64,000 nt of DNA from positions 88,484 to 152,483 of the forward strand of contig JARLJU010000204.1 in NCBI GenBank assembly GCA_031291055.1. Reading direction: 5' to 3'. This document shows positions 9,171-18,413 of this stretch, one piece after another. Source of the DNA: Rudaea sp. (GTDB lineage Bacteria > Pseudomonadota > Gammaproteobacteria > Xanthomonadales > Rhodanobacteraceae). The position numbers were made by a program, and so were the translations under genes. The number at the start of each line of letters is the position of its first letter. The first letter of the stretch is position 1. The notes beneath the pieces were generated by a model, which ran no database searches, had not been told where the DNA came from, and saw only the letters and a program-made list of their open reading frames with translations.

Positions 9171-11024
9171 CTACTCCCCCGCTGTCGCCGGCAGCGTCAA
9201 TAAGAAGCGGCTGCCTTTGCCGCGTTCGCTGCGCACGCTGATTTCGCCGCCGAGCAGCTCGGCAAGCTTGCGGCTGAGGTACAAGCCAAGACCAGTGCCT
9301 TCGACGCGACGCTTTGAGCCGCCGTCGAGCTGTGCAAACGACTGGAATAATTTCATCTGATCCACGGCATCGATGCCGATGCCTGTATCGGCGACGCTGA
9401 TCCGAACCATGCCGGTCCGCGCATCCGCTTCGCGCAGCTCGAGCATGATCGAACCGTGCTCGGTGAACTTGATCGCGTTGTTGGTCAGGTTGATGAGAAT
9501 CTGGCTCAGGGCGCGGCGGTCCGCACGGACGGCGACCTCCGGCGCAGGCATGCTGACGTTGAATTGCAGGCCCTTGGCCACCGCGGCGGGGCGCAATGCG
9601 CCGGCGACCTCTTCCATGACTTGCTGACACGTGATCGATTCGACGTTCAATTCGAGCTTGCCGGACTCTATCTTCGCGACGTCGAGCAGATCGTTGATCA
9701 GGGACAGCAGATGCCGCGCGCTGTGCTGCACGGTCGACAATTGCTTTTCCTGTTCGGCATTCAGCGAGCCGGGCAACTTCATCAGCAGCGTTCCGGTGAA
9801 GCCGATGATGGCGTTCAGCGGGGTGCGCAACTCGTGCGACATGGTGGCGAGGAACTCGGACTTCAGGCGATCGCTCGACTCGGCCTGTTCCTTGGCGACG
9901 CGCAATTCGGCGGTTCGCTCGGCAACCTTGTGCTCCAGGTCGTCATTGGCATCGAGCAGGGTTTTCTCGATGTGCTTGCGCGCCGTGATGTCCAGGGAGA
10001 GGATGAAGATGCCTTCGAGCGCCGGCTGGATGCTCAACTCGAACCACGACGTCGACCCATCGGGATAGGTGAATTCGTTCTCGATGTGCGCGTCGGATCG
10101 ATCCTGCATGCAACGGCGAAGCACATCGAACATGGCGGTGCCATCGATGCCGGGATAGCTCTCCATCATCGTCCGGCCGAGCAGCTCCTCCTTTACCCGG
10201 CGACCATGCGACGCGGCAGTGTCGTTGATGTAGACGATGCGCCAGTCGCGCGAGATGATCTGGCATCCCTCGAGCATGCGATCCAGCGTTCCCCGATAGC
10301 GGGCTTCGCCGGCCTGCAGGGCCTTTTCGCGCGCCTGGATATCCGCAAGCATTTCGTTGAATCCATCGGTCAGCTGACCGATTTCGTCGCCGCCATGTTT
10401 CCTCGCGCGCAGGGAAAAATCCTGGCGCACGGAAATGTCCCTGACCGTGTCGGCCAGCGCGAGGATCGGCCCCGAAATCTGCCTTTGCATCGCGCGCGAC
10501 AGCAAATAAGCGACGAAAAAGACCAGGGCCATCACTGCCAGGGCAACGCGCAAATTGCTTTTCAGCCGTTCGCGCATGATGACGCCGGTGTCAAAATCCA
10601 GATAAAGCGTGCCGAGGCGCCGATCGTGCTCGACCATCGGATGAAAAACGATCAGGTGCGAATCGATGAACCGGCGGCCGTCCTCGCCCGGGGCGGCGGG
10701 CAGGCGCGCAATCGGAAAATCCGCGGGATAACGCGCAAAAAGCTCGTTGTGCTGATCGTAGATGGCTGCTGCAATGATACGTTGCTCGGCCTTAAGCGAA
10801 GCGAGGATTTCCTCCGCGTCGGGGCGATTTTCAAACGCCAGTGCAGCAGTGGCATTGCTTGCCGCTATCTGCGCCATGGTGGCAACCCGCCACTCGGTGG
10901 TTTGCCGCATGGCGAGATAATTGTAGGTGAAAAATGCCACCTGCATCAGCAGCATCACCACGACGCTGACAAGCAGGATGCCCGCCATGAGCTTCTGCCT
11001 GATCGGGGCATCCTTGAGCGACAT
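9171..11024 (-). CDS. membrane histidine kinase (CHASE8-like sensor, HAMP, PAS, HisKA, HATPase)
   Basis: A 617-residue sensor kinase. The first membrane helix is near residues 10-33 (LMAGILLVSVVVMLLMQVAFF). The periplasmic domain to about 155 (MAQIAASNATAALAFENRPDA, AAIYDQHNELFARYP) looks like CHASE8. A second helix at about 160-178 leads to HAMP (about 180-235), PAS (about 245-360, IISRDWRIVYINDTAA), HisKA with the phosphorylatable His in FLATMSHELRTPLNAIIGF, and HATPase (ILINLTNNAIKF, VADTGIGID, GTGLGLYLSRKLAELLGG). No receiver domain is fused. It is the last gene of a TonB receptor-YfiR-kinase operon and shares one base (TAATG) with the YfiR gene before it. The periplasmic YfiR protein is the likely input. 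The output regulator may be the two-receiver protein at 14169. Confidence 0.92.
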   Translation of the reverse strand: MSLKDAPIRQKLMAGILLVSVVVMLLMQVAFFTYNYLAMRQTTEWRVATMAQIAASNATAALAFENRPDAEEILASLKAEQRIIAAAIYDQHNELFARYPADFPIARLPAAPGEDGRRFIDSHLIVFHPMVEHDRRLGTLYLDFDTGVIMRERLKSNLRVALAVMALVFFVAYLLSRAMQRQISGPILALADTVRDISVRQDFSLRARKHGGDEIGQLTDGFNEMLADIQAREKALQAGEARYRGTLDRMLEGCQIISRDWRIVYINDTAASHGRRVKEELLGRTMMESYPGIDGTAMFDVLRRCMQDRSDAHIENEFTYPDGSTSWFELSIQPALEGIFILSLDITARKHIEKTLLDANDDLEHKVAERTAELRVAKEQAESSDRLKSEFLATMSHELRTPLNAIIGFTGTLLMKLPGSLNAEQEKQLSTVQHSARHLLSLINDLLDVAKIESGKLELNVESITCQQVMEEVAGALRPAAVAKGLQFNVSMPAPEVAVRADRRALSQILINLTNNAIKFTEHGSIMLELREADARTGMVRISVADTGIGIDAVDQMKLFQSFAQLDGGSKRRVEGTGLGLYLSRKLAELLGGEISVRSERGKGSRFLLTLPATAGE

Positions 11025-11617
11025 TATTGATTGTTCCCGTCGCCGATGATCTCGGCGACGCGCAGAAGTTTGGAGCTGATCGTCAGCTGGGCTGCCCTGG
11101 CCGCCTGGACATTGATGCGCAGCCTGATGCGGTTGTTCTCGGTGACGAAGCCGACCATGCCGCCATGTTCGCCGAAACCACTGGCGTCACTGACGGTCAG
11201 CATGCTGCGGTGCTTCAGGTCGCGGATGATCTCGTCCAGCCGGCCGGATTCGGATTGACTGATGAACAGGATCTGGCATGCCTCGACATCCTCTGTGTGT
11301 TGAAAACGACGCACGAGCAACGGCCGCTTGTCCACTTTCTCGCCGCGCACGGCTTCATCCAGGTAGGTGCCGAACGGATCCTGGCCCAGCACGCAGATCG
11401 TTATGGGGTTGACCGCGTCCGCTGCGGAGTCGGATGGCCAATCGACGAACTGGGTGAAGTTAAACAGGAAGACAGCCTTGACCTGATATTCCTGCAGGGC
11501 GGCGGCGTATACGACCGCTTGCGATCCGGCAAGGAGCAGCATCGACGCCAATGCCGCCGGCCCACGTCTGCGCCATTGCACGCAGCCGATCCAGGCACGG
11601 CAAAGTGTGGTCAGCAC
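11024..11617 (-). CDS. YfiR-family (DUF4154) periplasmic protein
   Basis: A 197-residue protein. After a signal region (RRRGPAALASMLLLAGSQAV, cleavage near residue 40) comes the YfiR/DUF4154 core: YQVKAVFLFNFTQFVDWP, ITICVLGQDPFG, CQILFISQSESGRLDEI, SMLTVSDASGFGEHGGMVGF and a closing RIRLRINVQAARAAQLTISS. In Pseudomonas, YfiR is a periplasmic repressor of the diguanylate cyclase YfiN. Here the operon partner is a histidine kinase, so it probably controls that kinase (inference). The chosen start is GTG at 11617; a shorter start near 11542 would cut the basic n-region. It overlaps the kinase start by one base. Confidence 0.88.
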   Translation of the reverse strand: MLTTLCRAWIGCVQWRRRGPAALASMLLLAGSQAVVYAAALQEYQVKAVFLFNFTQFVDWPSDSAADAVNPITICVLGQDPFGTYLDEAVRGEKVDKRPLLVRRFQHTEDVEACQILFISQSESGRLDEIIRDLKHRSMLTVSDASGFGEHGGMVGFVTENNRIRLRINVQAARAAQLTISSKLLRVAEIIGDGNNQ

Positions 11618-11740
11618 AACACGCAGAAAAATTTCATCGATGGAACCCCTGGCAGGATTGCGTGCAAATGAAACGGGACGTATGGCAATGGGCCGTGTGG
11701 CGGTGGAACAGGCAGCCGGCGAATGCGTACCGCGGGTTCG

Positions 11741-13717
11741 CTAAAAGCGCCAGACCACCTTTCCATATACGCTGCGCCCGATCGTAACCTGCGCCGGGCC
11801 GGGGAAGCCATACTCCACATGATGGTCATGCAACAGATTCTGTCCGCCAATTGAAAATTCGACTTTTTCGATCGGGTGCCAGCCCAGGCGGACATCCATT
11901 TCCCAGTAGGGCGGCACGGGTTCAATTGTCGGTCCATCGTTGATGTAGCGAACGTCGGTCCAGCGCAACGCGACATCCAGTTCCATGCTTCGTGGCAAAT
12001 CCATCGACGAGCGCAGCGCGAAACGCTGCTGTGGATCCGCAGTCTCGTTTTGTGCGGCATTGAGGTCGAACGTACCTGGTTTTACGCGGAGGTTTTCCCG
12101 GAGCGGATCGTATCCGCCGTGCAGCCGCCACCAATCTGCCGCCTGGTAGTCGATGCTCAGCTCCACGCCGTGCGTTTCACCTTCCAGATTGTTCTGGAAG
12201 ACGAAAGGCAGGAGCGTCACCGGCGTGATGCCGGTGCTGCGCACGTGATCGTAGTCGTTGTAGAAGGCCGACACGGACATTGCGATGTTGGCGCCGAGTT
12301 GGGCGCGATAACCGAGCTCGCGCGCAATCACCGTTTCGGACACGAAGTCGGTCGATCCTTCCAGTATCTCGATGGGTGCGGGCGGTGCGGGCTCGGACAA
12401 GTCGTGATCGATGCGTGAGGGCGTGCGTACCGCGCGCGAGATCGCAGCCCAGAGCATCTGGTTGGCGGAAAAATCCCAGCGTATGCGCGCACTGGGCTCC
12501 AGTTCAAAGCCGGTGTAGTCGTTGTGTTCGAGCTTGGTGCCGACGGTAAGCAGCAGATTTTCCCTGAGCGTAATTTCGTCCTGCACGAAACCGCTGAAAA
12601 GTCGCTGATCGAGAACGGGAGGTGAAAAGGCCAGCGCCGGTGCGTCTTCGACGGTGTCGTGGGTGTAGCGGTAACCCAGACCCCACTCGACGTGGTTGCG
12701 TTCATTCAGCACAAAGCGGTGCTGAAAGTCCACGTCGTAGGTATCCAGGTCATCGGTAAGAATGCCGGCCGGGGCGAATACGGTTGAGTTGAGCACAAGC
12801 GCCGCTACCGGATCCGACAGATGCGTGCGATCGTAGTAAACCTGCAGGCTCATGTCGGAACTATCGGAAATCGCGTGCGACCAGCGCCCAAGAATATTCC
12901 CGCCGCTTATCCTTGCCGTACCTCCCGCCACCTCGCCCTCGTCGCCGCCGTAGAAATCGCCCTGCACAGTCAGCGCGTTGTGCGGCGACAATTGTGCATC
13001 GAGACGAAAGCCACCCTGGCCCTGATTCCAGGCATCGTTGGCGTCGTTTCCGTTCGCCAGCGTTTCGCTGCCGCGATTGAAGTAGTCTGCATAGATTCTG
13101 AAATGGATGTCGGGCGCGAGCGCGGCGCCATAACGCGCGCCGGTAAAATCCTGCAATTGCGTGCCGGCCCCGGCCTCGAGATACGTGCCCTGCGTGTCGC
13201 TTGCGCTCTTGGTGATGATATTGATCACGCCATTGACCGCATTCGCACCCCAGAGCGTGCCACCGGGGCCGCTGATCACTTCGATCCGGTCGATATCCGC
13301 GAGCAGATAATTCTGCGCATCCCAGAACACGCCGGAGAAAAGCGGCGTGTAGACGGTTCGGCCGTCGACAAGAACCAGAAGTTTGTTGGCCAGTGCGGTG
13401 TTGAAGCCGCGCGCGGTAATCGCCCAGTCATGGGAATTCTTCTGCGCTACATCCAGATTGTCCGCGAGCCGCAGGGCTTCCGGAATACTGGTGGCACCGG
13501 ACCGGCGGATGTCGTCGGCGGTGATCACCTGGATTGCCGACGCTGCCCTGGAAAGCTTTTCCGGATGCCGCGAGACCGAGGTGACGTCGATATTCATGAG
13601 CTCATCCAGGCTCATCTGTTTGAGTGCATCGGCAGAAGTCGTCTGCGTATCGACCGTCTGGGCGGACAGGCGAACGGCGAAACCAGCCAGCCCCATGCCG
13701 ACAAGCATCGGCAGCAT
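11741..13717 (-). CDS. TonB-dependent outer-membrane receptor
   Basis: About 658 residues from the ATG at 13717, which gives a normal signal peptide ending at LSAQ. An alternative start at 13813 adds 32 residues. The plug domain follows (SAIQVITADDIRRSGATSIPEALR, GANAVNGVINIITKSA), then the 22-strand barrel with alternating aromatic strands, ending in a terminal Phe (YGKVVWRF), the usual BAM signal. The substrate cannot be deduced. It leads the operon with YfiR and a histidine kinase, 123 bp apart. Known YfiR neighbourhoods often pair such a receptor with a sensor, so it may act in signalling as much as transport (inference). Confidence 0.9.
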   Translation of the reverse strand: MLPMLVGMGLAGFAVRLSAQTVDTQTTSADALKQMSLDELMNIDVTSVSRHPEKLSRAASAIQVITADDIRRSGATSIPEALRLADNLDVAQKNSHDWAITARGFNTALANKLLVLVDGRTVYTPLFSGVFWDAQNYLLADIDRIEVISGPGGTLWGANAVNGVINIITKSASDTQGTYLEAGAGTQLQDFTGARYGAALAPDIHFRIYADYFNRGSETLANGNDANDAWNQGQGGFRLDAQLSPHNALTVQGDFYGGDEGEVAGGTARISGGNILGRWSHAISDSSDMSLQVYYDRTHLSDPVAALVLNSTVFAPAGILTDDLDTYDVDFQHRFVLNERNHVEWGLGYRYTHDTVEDAPALAFSPPVLDQRLFSGFVQDEITLRENLLLTVGTKLEHNDYTGFELEPSARIRWDFSANQMLWAAISRAVRTPSRIDHDLSEPAPPAPIEILEGSTDFVSETVIARELGYRAQLGANIAMSVSAFYNDYDHVRSTGITPVTLLPFVFQNNLEGETHGVELSIDYQAADWWRLHGGYDPLRENLRVKPGTFDLNAAQNETADPQQRFALRSSMDLPRSMELDVALRWTDVRYINDGPTIEPVPPYWEMDVRLGWHPIEKVEFSIGGQNLLHDHHVEYGFPGPAQVTIGRSVYGKVVWRF

Positions 13718-14168
13718 GATGAGCCTGCCAGTGCTCCATTTGCTTGGGGCGGAGGTGGAGTAAAGGATTGCAAGATCTACAATCGGGCGCGTCTTTTTTT
13801 CGCGCGACGACACGCTGAATTCAAGGATTACAAATGCGGCCGCAGCTTCGGCAATCGCGAGTGCACAATTGTATGCGGCGATGAGCAGCGGAATATCCGG
13901 CCTTATTTGCCACTTTCGGCTAAAAATAGTGCCCCGAAGTTGAAATACGGCCTACTGGGAAAATTGACAGTTGTCTTACGGCGCCACTTTCGCTAATGAC
14001 ACTCCACATGTACGCTGCGGCAACGCCGCGCATGCGAGGTAAAATGCCGCACACGCCCTGCAGCAGGGTCGTGCGCACGGCGTTCGGCAGCGTCGAGGGA
14101 GGACATGTGCCGATGAATTCGCCGGATGGCTGGGCGAGGCAGCGGATTTTTTCGGAGAACGAGGCAAC
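13718..14168. other. divergent intergenic region between receptor and regulator genes
   Basis: About 450 bases, more AT-rich than the flanks, between divergent genes. A plus-strand TTGACA lies at 13964-13969, but no well-spaced -10 was found. If the receptor starts at 13813, part of this stretch is coding. No other gene is supported. Confidence 0.5.
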
Positions 14169-15008
14169 GTGGCGCGCATACTGGTCATCGAGGACAATGC
14201 GGAAAACCTGGAGCTGATGACTTATCTGCTGAAAGCATTTGGTCATTCGACCAGGACAGCCGACGATGGCGACCGCGGTCTGCAGCTGGCACGGAGCGAG
14301 CACCCCGACCTTGTCGTATGCGATGTGCATCTGCCCGGCACCGATGGCTACGGAGTTGTGCGTCAACTCAAGAGCGATGCGCGGCTCAGCCACATACCGG
14401 TCATCGCCGTGACGGCGCTGGCGATGGTGGGTGATCGCGAGAAGGGGCTTGCGAAAGGATTCGACGGTTATATCGCCAAGCCGATCGACCCGGAGAAATT
14501 TGTCAGCCAGATCGAAGTCTTCCTTTCGATCGAGCAACGCGGCACAACACCGCGTGCGGGGCTGGCCGAGACAGTGCCGCAAGTCGAACGCTGCCGCTCA
14601 ACGCAAGCGACAGTTCTCGTCGTCGATGACTCACCGACCAATCGCGAACTCATTTATCAGACGCTCACGCCGTTCGGTTACCGCGTCTGTCCGGCGCATT
14701 CGGTAAGAGCGGCGCTGGAACTGGCTGCCAGGATCGAGCCGGACTTGATCCTGTCGGACCTGCATATGCCCGGCGAGGACGGGTTCACCCTGATCCGGCA
14801 GGTCAAGGCCGATCCACGCCTGGCGGCGTTGCCATTTTTGTTCATCAGCTCGTCGGTCTGGGGCGAGCAAGAGCGCGAGACGGCATTGCAACTCGGAGTA
14901 AGCCGGTTTCTCTTGCGCCCGATCGAACCGCAGATGCTGATCGACGAAGTCGTTGCCTGCCTGGCTCGTCACCGGGAGGCCCGTCGTGGCAACGATTCTT
15001 GTCGTTGA
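14169..15008 (+). CDS. response regulator with two receiver domains
   Basis: This 279-residue protein consists of two REC domains in tandem with no output domain. The first (residues about 2-120) has ILVIEDNAENLE, the phospho-acceptor Asp in VVCDVHLPG and the Lys in GYIAKPID. The second (about 143-265) has VLVVDDSPTNRE and LILSDLHMPG, but its conserved Lys is replaced by Arg (FLLRPIE), so its phosphorylation switch may be altered. The GTG start at 14169 has a GAGG site 5 nt upstream. Its end overlaps the start of the REC-GAF-GGDEF-EAL-REC gene by 23 nt, which implies coupled expression. The kinase at 9171 or 18414 could be the partner. Confidence 0.92.
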   Translation: MARILVIEDNAENLELMTYLLKAFGHSTRTADDGDRGLQLARSEHPDLVVCDVHLPGTDGYGVVRQLKSDARLSHIPVIAVTALAMVGDREKGLAKGFDGYIAKPIDPEKFVSQIEVFLSIEQRGTTPRAGLAETVPQVERCRSTQATVLVVDDSPTNRELIYQTLTPFGYRVCPAHSVRAALELAARIEPDLILSDLHMPGEDGFTLIRQVKADPRLAALPFLFISSSVWGEQERETALQLGVSRFLLRPIEPQMLIDEVVACLARHREARRGNDSCR

Positions 15009-17829
15009 CGATCACGCCGTCAACCGGGATTTCCTGGAGACCCTGCTTCACTATGCCGGGCATGAGGTGTTGCAGGCTGCCGACGGCGCCGATGCGCTGG
15101 CACTGGTGCGCGAGCGGCATCCGGATCTGGTCATAACCGACGTTCTGATGCCGGTAATGGGAGGCGTCGAATTCGCCGACCGGGTGCACGATGATCCGGA
15201 CATTGCCGAAACACCGATAATTTTCTACACCGCGACCTATCGTGATCCGGAGGCACGCATTCTGGCCGATTCGTGCCGGGTATCCACCGTGCTGATCAAG
15301 CCGGCGGAACCGCAGGCGATTCTGGATGCCGTCGCCGGCGCGCTCGGCACTGGTCCGGCACCGTCGCTGGTGCCGGAAGCGGCGGCGACGTATCCGAGTT
15401 TTCTGGCTGCGAAGTTGCCCGCCTACATGCGCGATCTGGTGCAGTTGCAGACGCGCTTGCGGCGTGTGTTCGACCGCGTCATCGAGCATGGCGATGCGCC
15501 GAGCGCCACCCCGGAAGAATCCGACGAGATCACCTACGCGTTCCATTTGTTGAGCCTGCGTTTGACCAAACTGCTCGAGTTGAACATCGAGTTGTCGTCG
15601 GAGCGCGATTCGGGAGCGATGCTGGATCTGTTCTGCCGCCTGGCGCGGGAGATCCTGCATTGCAGGTATGTGGGTGTGGGCGTTCTCGACCAGGAGGGTC
15701 GGCGGCTGCAACGCTGGGCCAACGCCGGCCTCGGCGACGAAGTGCGCCTTCAATTCGGTTCCATCGACCCTCGGGCGGGCGTGCTTGGCGACGCGATCGC
15801 TACAGCCAAACCCCTCCGCCTGCGCGACCAGGACGGAAAACCAACGACCCTGGGCCTGCCGGAATTTCATCCGCCGATCAATTCCCTGCTCGTGGTGCCG
15901 GTACCCATGCGCTCGGCCATGCCGTTGTCCGGCTGGATCTACTTTGCCGACAAGCTGGACGATGGAGCGTTCGATGGCGAGGACGAACAGTTCGGCGCGA
16001 CGCTCGCGGCGCAATTGTCGCTGGCCTACGGCAATCTGACTATGTATCAGGAGATCCAGCATCACGCCGCGGAGCTGGAGATCGAAGTCGCCGAACGCAG
16101 GCGCGCGCAGGATGAGCTGGCGCATCGCATGACGCATGATCAGACCACGGGGTTGCCGCGTTTTGTGCTGATCGAGGAGCACTTGCGCTCGGCCATCGTC
16201 GGCGCGGCGGCGCGTGCAGGCCGGATCATCGTGCTGTATGCGGATATCGATCACTTTCACGTGATCAATGAAACGCGTGGCCGGGTTGTCGGCGACCATG
16301 TATTGCGTACCGTTGCCCATCGCCTCAACGCGATGCTCGGTTACCGCGGGTGGGTGGCGCACGTCGCCGGCGATGAATTTGCTGCCGTACTGGTGGATAC
16401 CGCCGACACGCAGGATCAGCTGGATTTCGCCGAGGCGGTGCGCCTGGCTGTCGAAGAACCGATCACGCTCGAGGAGCAGCTGATCTACATCACCTGCAGC
16501 GTCGGGGTGAGCTGTTATCCGGATAACGGCGTGAGCCCGCAGGAGCTGCTGTGGGAAGCCGAGGCCGCGATGCTCCGCGCCAAGAGCGAAGGCCGCAATA
16601 CGGTCAGTGCCTTTTCCAACGAACAGAAGCAGGCGCTGGAAGAAAGACGCGCACTTGGCATGCAGCTGCGGGATGCGATTCGCGATGGCCAGCTCATCCT
16701 GCACTATCAGCCGCAGATCAGCGGCCAGGATTGGCAGATCATCGGATTCGAGGCGCTGGTCCGCTGGCAACATCCCGAACTTGGCCTGCTGGCACCCACG
16801 CGATTCATCCCGGTGGCGGAGGAGCTGGGCCTCATCGTCGACGTCGGCAATTTCGTCCTTGCGTCGGTATGCCGGCAGATTCGCGCCTGGCTCGACGCGG
16901 GCGTCAGCGATTTCATCGTTTCAATCAACGTCGCCTCGTTGCAGCTGCAGCGCCCCAATTTCGTCGAGATTGTGCGCAACGCTCTCGCCGCGCAGGATCT
17001 GCCCGCGCGCTACATCGAACTGGAATTGACGGAAAGCGCGATGACGCAGAGTGTCGGTCACGCCGTAAGCACGATGCGTGCGTTGAAAGCGCTCGGGGTC
17101 AGGATTGCGCTGGACGACTTCGGCACCGGTTATTCCAGTCTGAATTACCTGCGCCATTTTCCTACCGACAAACTAAAGATAGATCAAAGCTTCGTCAGGG
17201 ATATCACCACGGATGCCAGTTCTGCAGGTATCTGCCGCGCGATCATTTCACTCGGACATCAACTCGGCATGAGCGTGCTGGCGGAGGGCGTCGAAGACGC
17301 GGCCCAGGTCAGCTACTTGCTGCGCAACGAATGCGATTCCTTTCAGGGTTACTATTTCAGCAAGCCGGTCATCGCCAGCCAGGCGCTGACCATGCTGGGC
17401 CATCGCTACATAGCCCAGGACGCCATTCCGCAGCCGCAGGAAGCCAACACCCTGTTGCTGGTGGACGACGAGGAAAACATCCTGCGCGCGTTGTCGCGCG
17501 CGTTGCGACGCGACGGCTACCGCATTCTCACCGCAACTGGCGCGCGCGAAGCATTCGATCTGCTCGCCACCAACGACGTGCAGGTGATCATCTCCGACCA
17601 GCGCATGCCGGACGTCAGCGGAACCGAGTTCCTGAGTCAGGTGAAGGAAATGTATCCGGAAACGGTGCGGATCGTGCTCAGTGGCTACACCGATCTGGCA
17701 GCGGTGACCGACGCGATCAACCGCGGCGCCATCTACAAGTTCCTGACCAAGCCCTGGAACGACAATGAGCTACGCACGCAGATCCGCGAAGCTTTCCGCG
17801 TGCGCAAACCCCGGGTCGGTGCGTTGTAG
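14986..17829 (+). CDS. REC-GAF-GGDEF-EAL-REC cyclic-di-GMP signalling protein
   Basis: The GTG start at 14986 has a GGGAGG site 6 nt upstream and gives 947 residues. Order: REC (about 4-120; LVVDDHAVNRDF, VITDVLMPV, VLIKPAE), a GAF domain (about 205-360), GGDEF (about 385-545), EAL (about 560-805), and a second REC (about 820-945; LLLVDDEENILR, IISDQRMPD, FLTKPWND). The GGDEF signature reads AGDEF (461-465) and the usual metal/substrate segment is YADIDHFHVINE, so cyclase activity is possible but uncertain. The EAL half looks intact: FEALVRW (Glu 589), SINVASLQL, ELELTESAM, DDFGTGYSS (710-718), DKLKID, AEGVE and FQGYYFS. It is therefore probably a phosphodiesterase controlled by two receivers. 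Confidence 0.93.
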   Translation: MATILVVDDHAVNRDFLETLLHYAGHEVLQAADGADALALVRERHPDLVITDVLMPVMGGVEFADRVHDDPDIAETPIIFYTATYRDPEARILADSCRVSTVLIKPAEPQAILDAVAGALGTGPAPSLVPEAAATYPSFLAAKLPAYMRDLVQLQTRLRRVFDRVIEHGDAPSATPEESDEITYAFHLLSLRLTKLLELNIELSSERDSGAMLDLFCRLAREILHCRYVGVGVLDQEGRRLQRWANAGLGDEVRLQFGSIDPRAGVLGDAIATAKPLRLRDQDGKPTTLGLPEFHPPINSLLVVPVPMRSAMPLSGWIYFADKLDDGAFDGEDEQFGATLAAQLSLAYGNLTMYQEIQHHAAELEIEVAERRRAQDELAHRMTHDQTTGLPRFVLIEEHLRSAIVGAAARAGRIIVLYADIDHFHVINETRGRVVGDHVLRTVAHRLNAMLGYRGWVAHVAGDEFAAVLVDTADTQDQLDFAEAVRLAVEEPITLEEQLIYITCSVGVSCYPDNGVSPQELLWEAEAAMLRAKSEGRNTVSAFSNEQKQALEERRALGMQLRDAIRDGQLILHYQPQISGQDWQIIGFEALVRWQHPELGLLAPTRFIPVAEELGLIVDVGNFVLASVCRQIRAWLDAGVSDFIVSINVASLQLQRPNFVEIVRNALAAQDLPARYIELELTESAMTQSVGHAVSTMRALKALGVRIALDDFGTGYSSLNYLRHFPTDKLKIDQSFVRDITTDASSAGICRAIISLGHQLGMSVLAEGVEDAAQVSYLLRNECDSFQGYYFSKPVIASQALTMLGHRYIAQDAIPQPQEANTLLLVDDEENILRALSRALRRDGYRILTATGAREAFDLLATNDVQVIISDQRMPDVSGTEFLSQVKEMYPETVRIVLSGYTDLAAVTDAINRGAIYKFLTKPWNDNELRTQIREAFRVRKPRVGAL

Positions 17830-17849
17830 CGCGTTCTTTTTCGCGCAGG

Positions 17850-18404
17850 TCAGTAATCGTCGTCTTCGATCAGGATGCCGCCATCCGCCGAACGCTTGAG
17901 CTTGGTGATGCCGGGCGACTCGGTCTCGAGCCTTTGCAGCTCCGCCTCGTGCCGCTTGAGCCGGTCGTTCTGCACGCGCACCACATCGGCGAGCTGCTGG
18001 TTCTCCACCGCCAATGCACGTGCGGCGAGCGCCTGCGAAATCGAGGATTTCAATTCGAAGTCGTGCCATGGTTTGGTGATGAAACGAAAAATCTGCAGCT
18101 TGTTGATCGCTTCGACAACGGCATCCAGATCTGCATTGCCGCTGAGAATCAGGCGCGCGATGTTGGGCTGATATGCGATGACGCGGGAGAGAAATTCGAT
18201 GCCGTTCATTCCCGGCATGCGGTAGTCGGAGATGACCAGGTCCACGGGGATCGAGCTTGCGCGAATCAGGGCCTCGTCGGTCGAGGTAAAGGTTTCGATC
18301 TCGGGCTTTTCGCCATCCAGGGTGTCGACCGGTATCGTCGCCAGCACGCGCTTGAGTGCAGACAGGATGTTGGGCTCGTCGTCAACCAGCATAATGCGAT
18401 ACAT
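17850..18404 (-). CDS. single-domain response regulator with coiled-coil tail
   Basis: This 184-residue protein has a REC domain at about 1-125 (RIMLVDDEPNILSAL, LVISDYRMPGMNG, RFITKPWHD). A helical, probably coiled tail follows (about 125-165: AVENQQLADVVRVQNDRLKR), then an acidic end (LIEDDDY). The receiver resembles the C-terminal REC of the neighbouring GGDEF-EAL protein (LILSGNADLDAVVEAINK versus IVLSGYTDLAAVTDAINR), so the two are paralogous. It lies 9 nt downstream of the kinase gene at 18414 and is presumably its phosphorylation target. There is no DNA-binding domain, so output is probably by protein contact. Confidence 0.9.
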   Translation of the reverse strand: MYRIMLVDDEPNILSALKRVLATIPVDTLDGEKPEIETFTSTDEALIRASSIPVDLVISDYRMPGMNGIEFLSRVIAYQPNIARLILSGNADLDAVVEAINKLQIFRFITKPWHDFELKSSISQALAARALAVENQQLADVVRVQNDRLKRHEAELQRLETESPGITKLKRSADGGILIEDDDY

Positions 18405-18413
18405 GTGGCGTCT

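Noticed and set aside
7447..9630. Long minus-strand frame of 727 codons over the exported SH3-like protein
   Set aside because: Antisense to a gene with a signal peptide and coupled start. The frame has no domain and would overlap two real genes.
14845..16773. Long minus-strand frame over the GGDEF-EAL gene
   Set aside because: Antisense to an unmistakable multi-domain protein.
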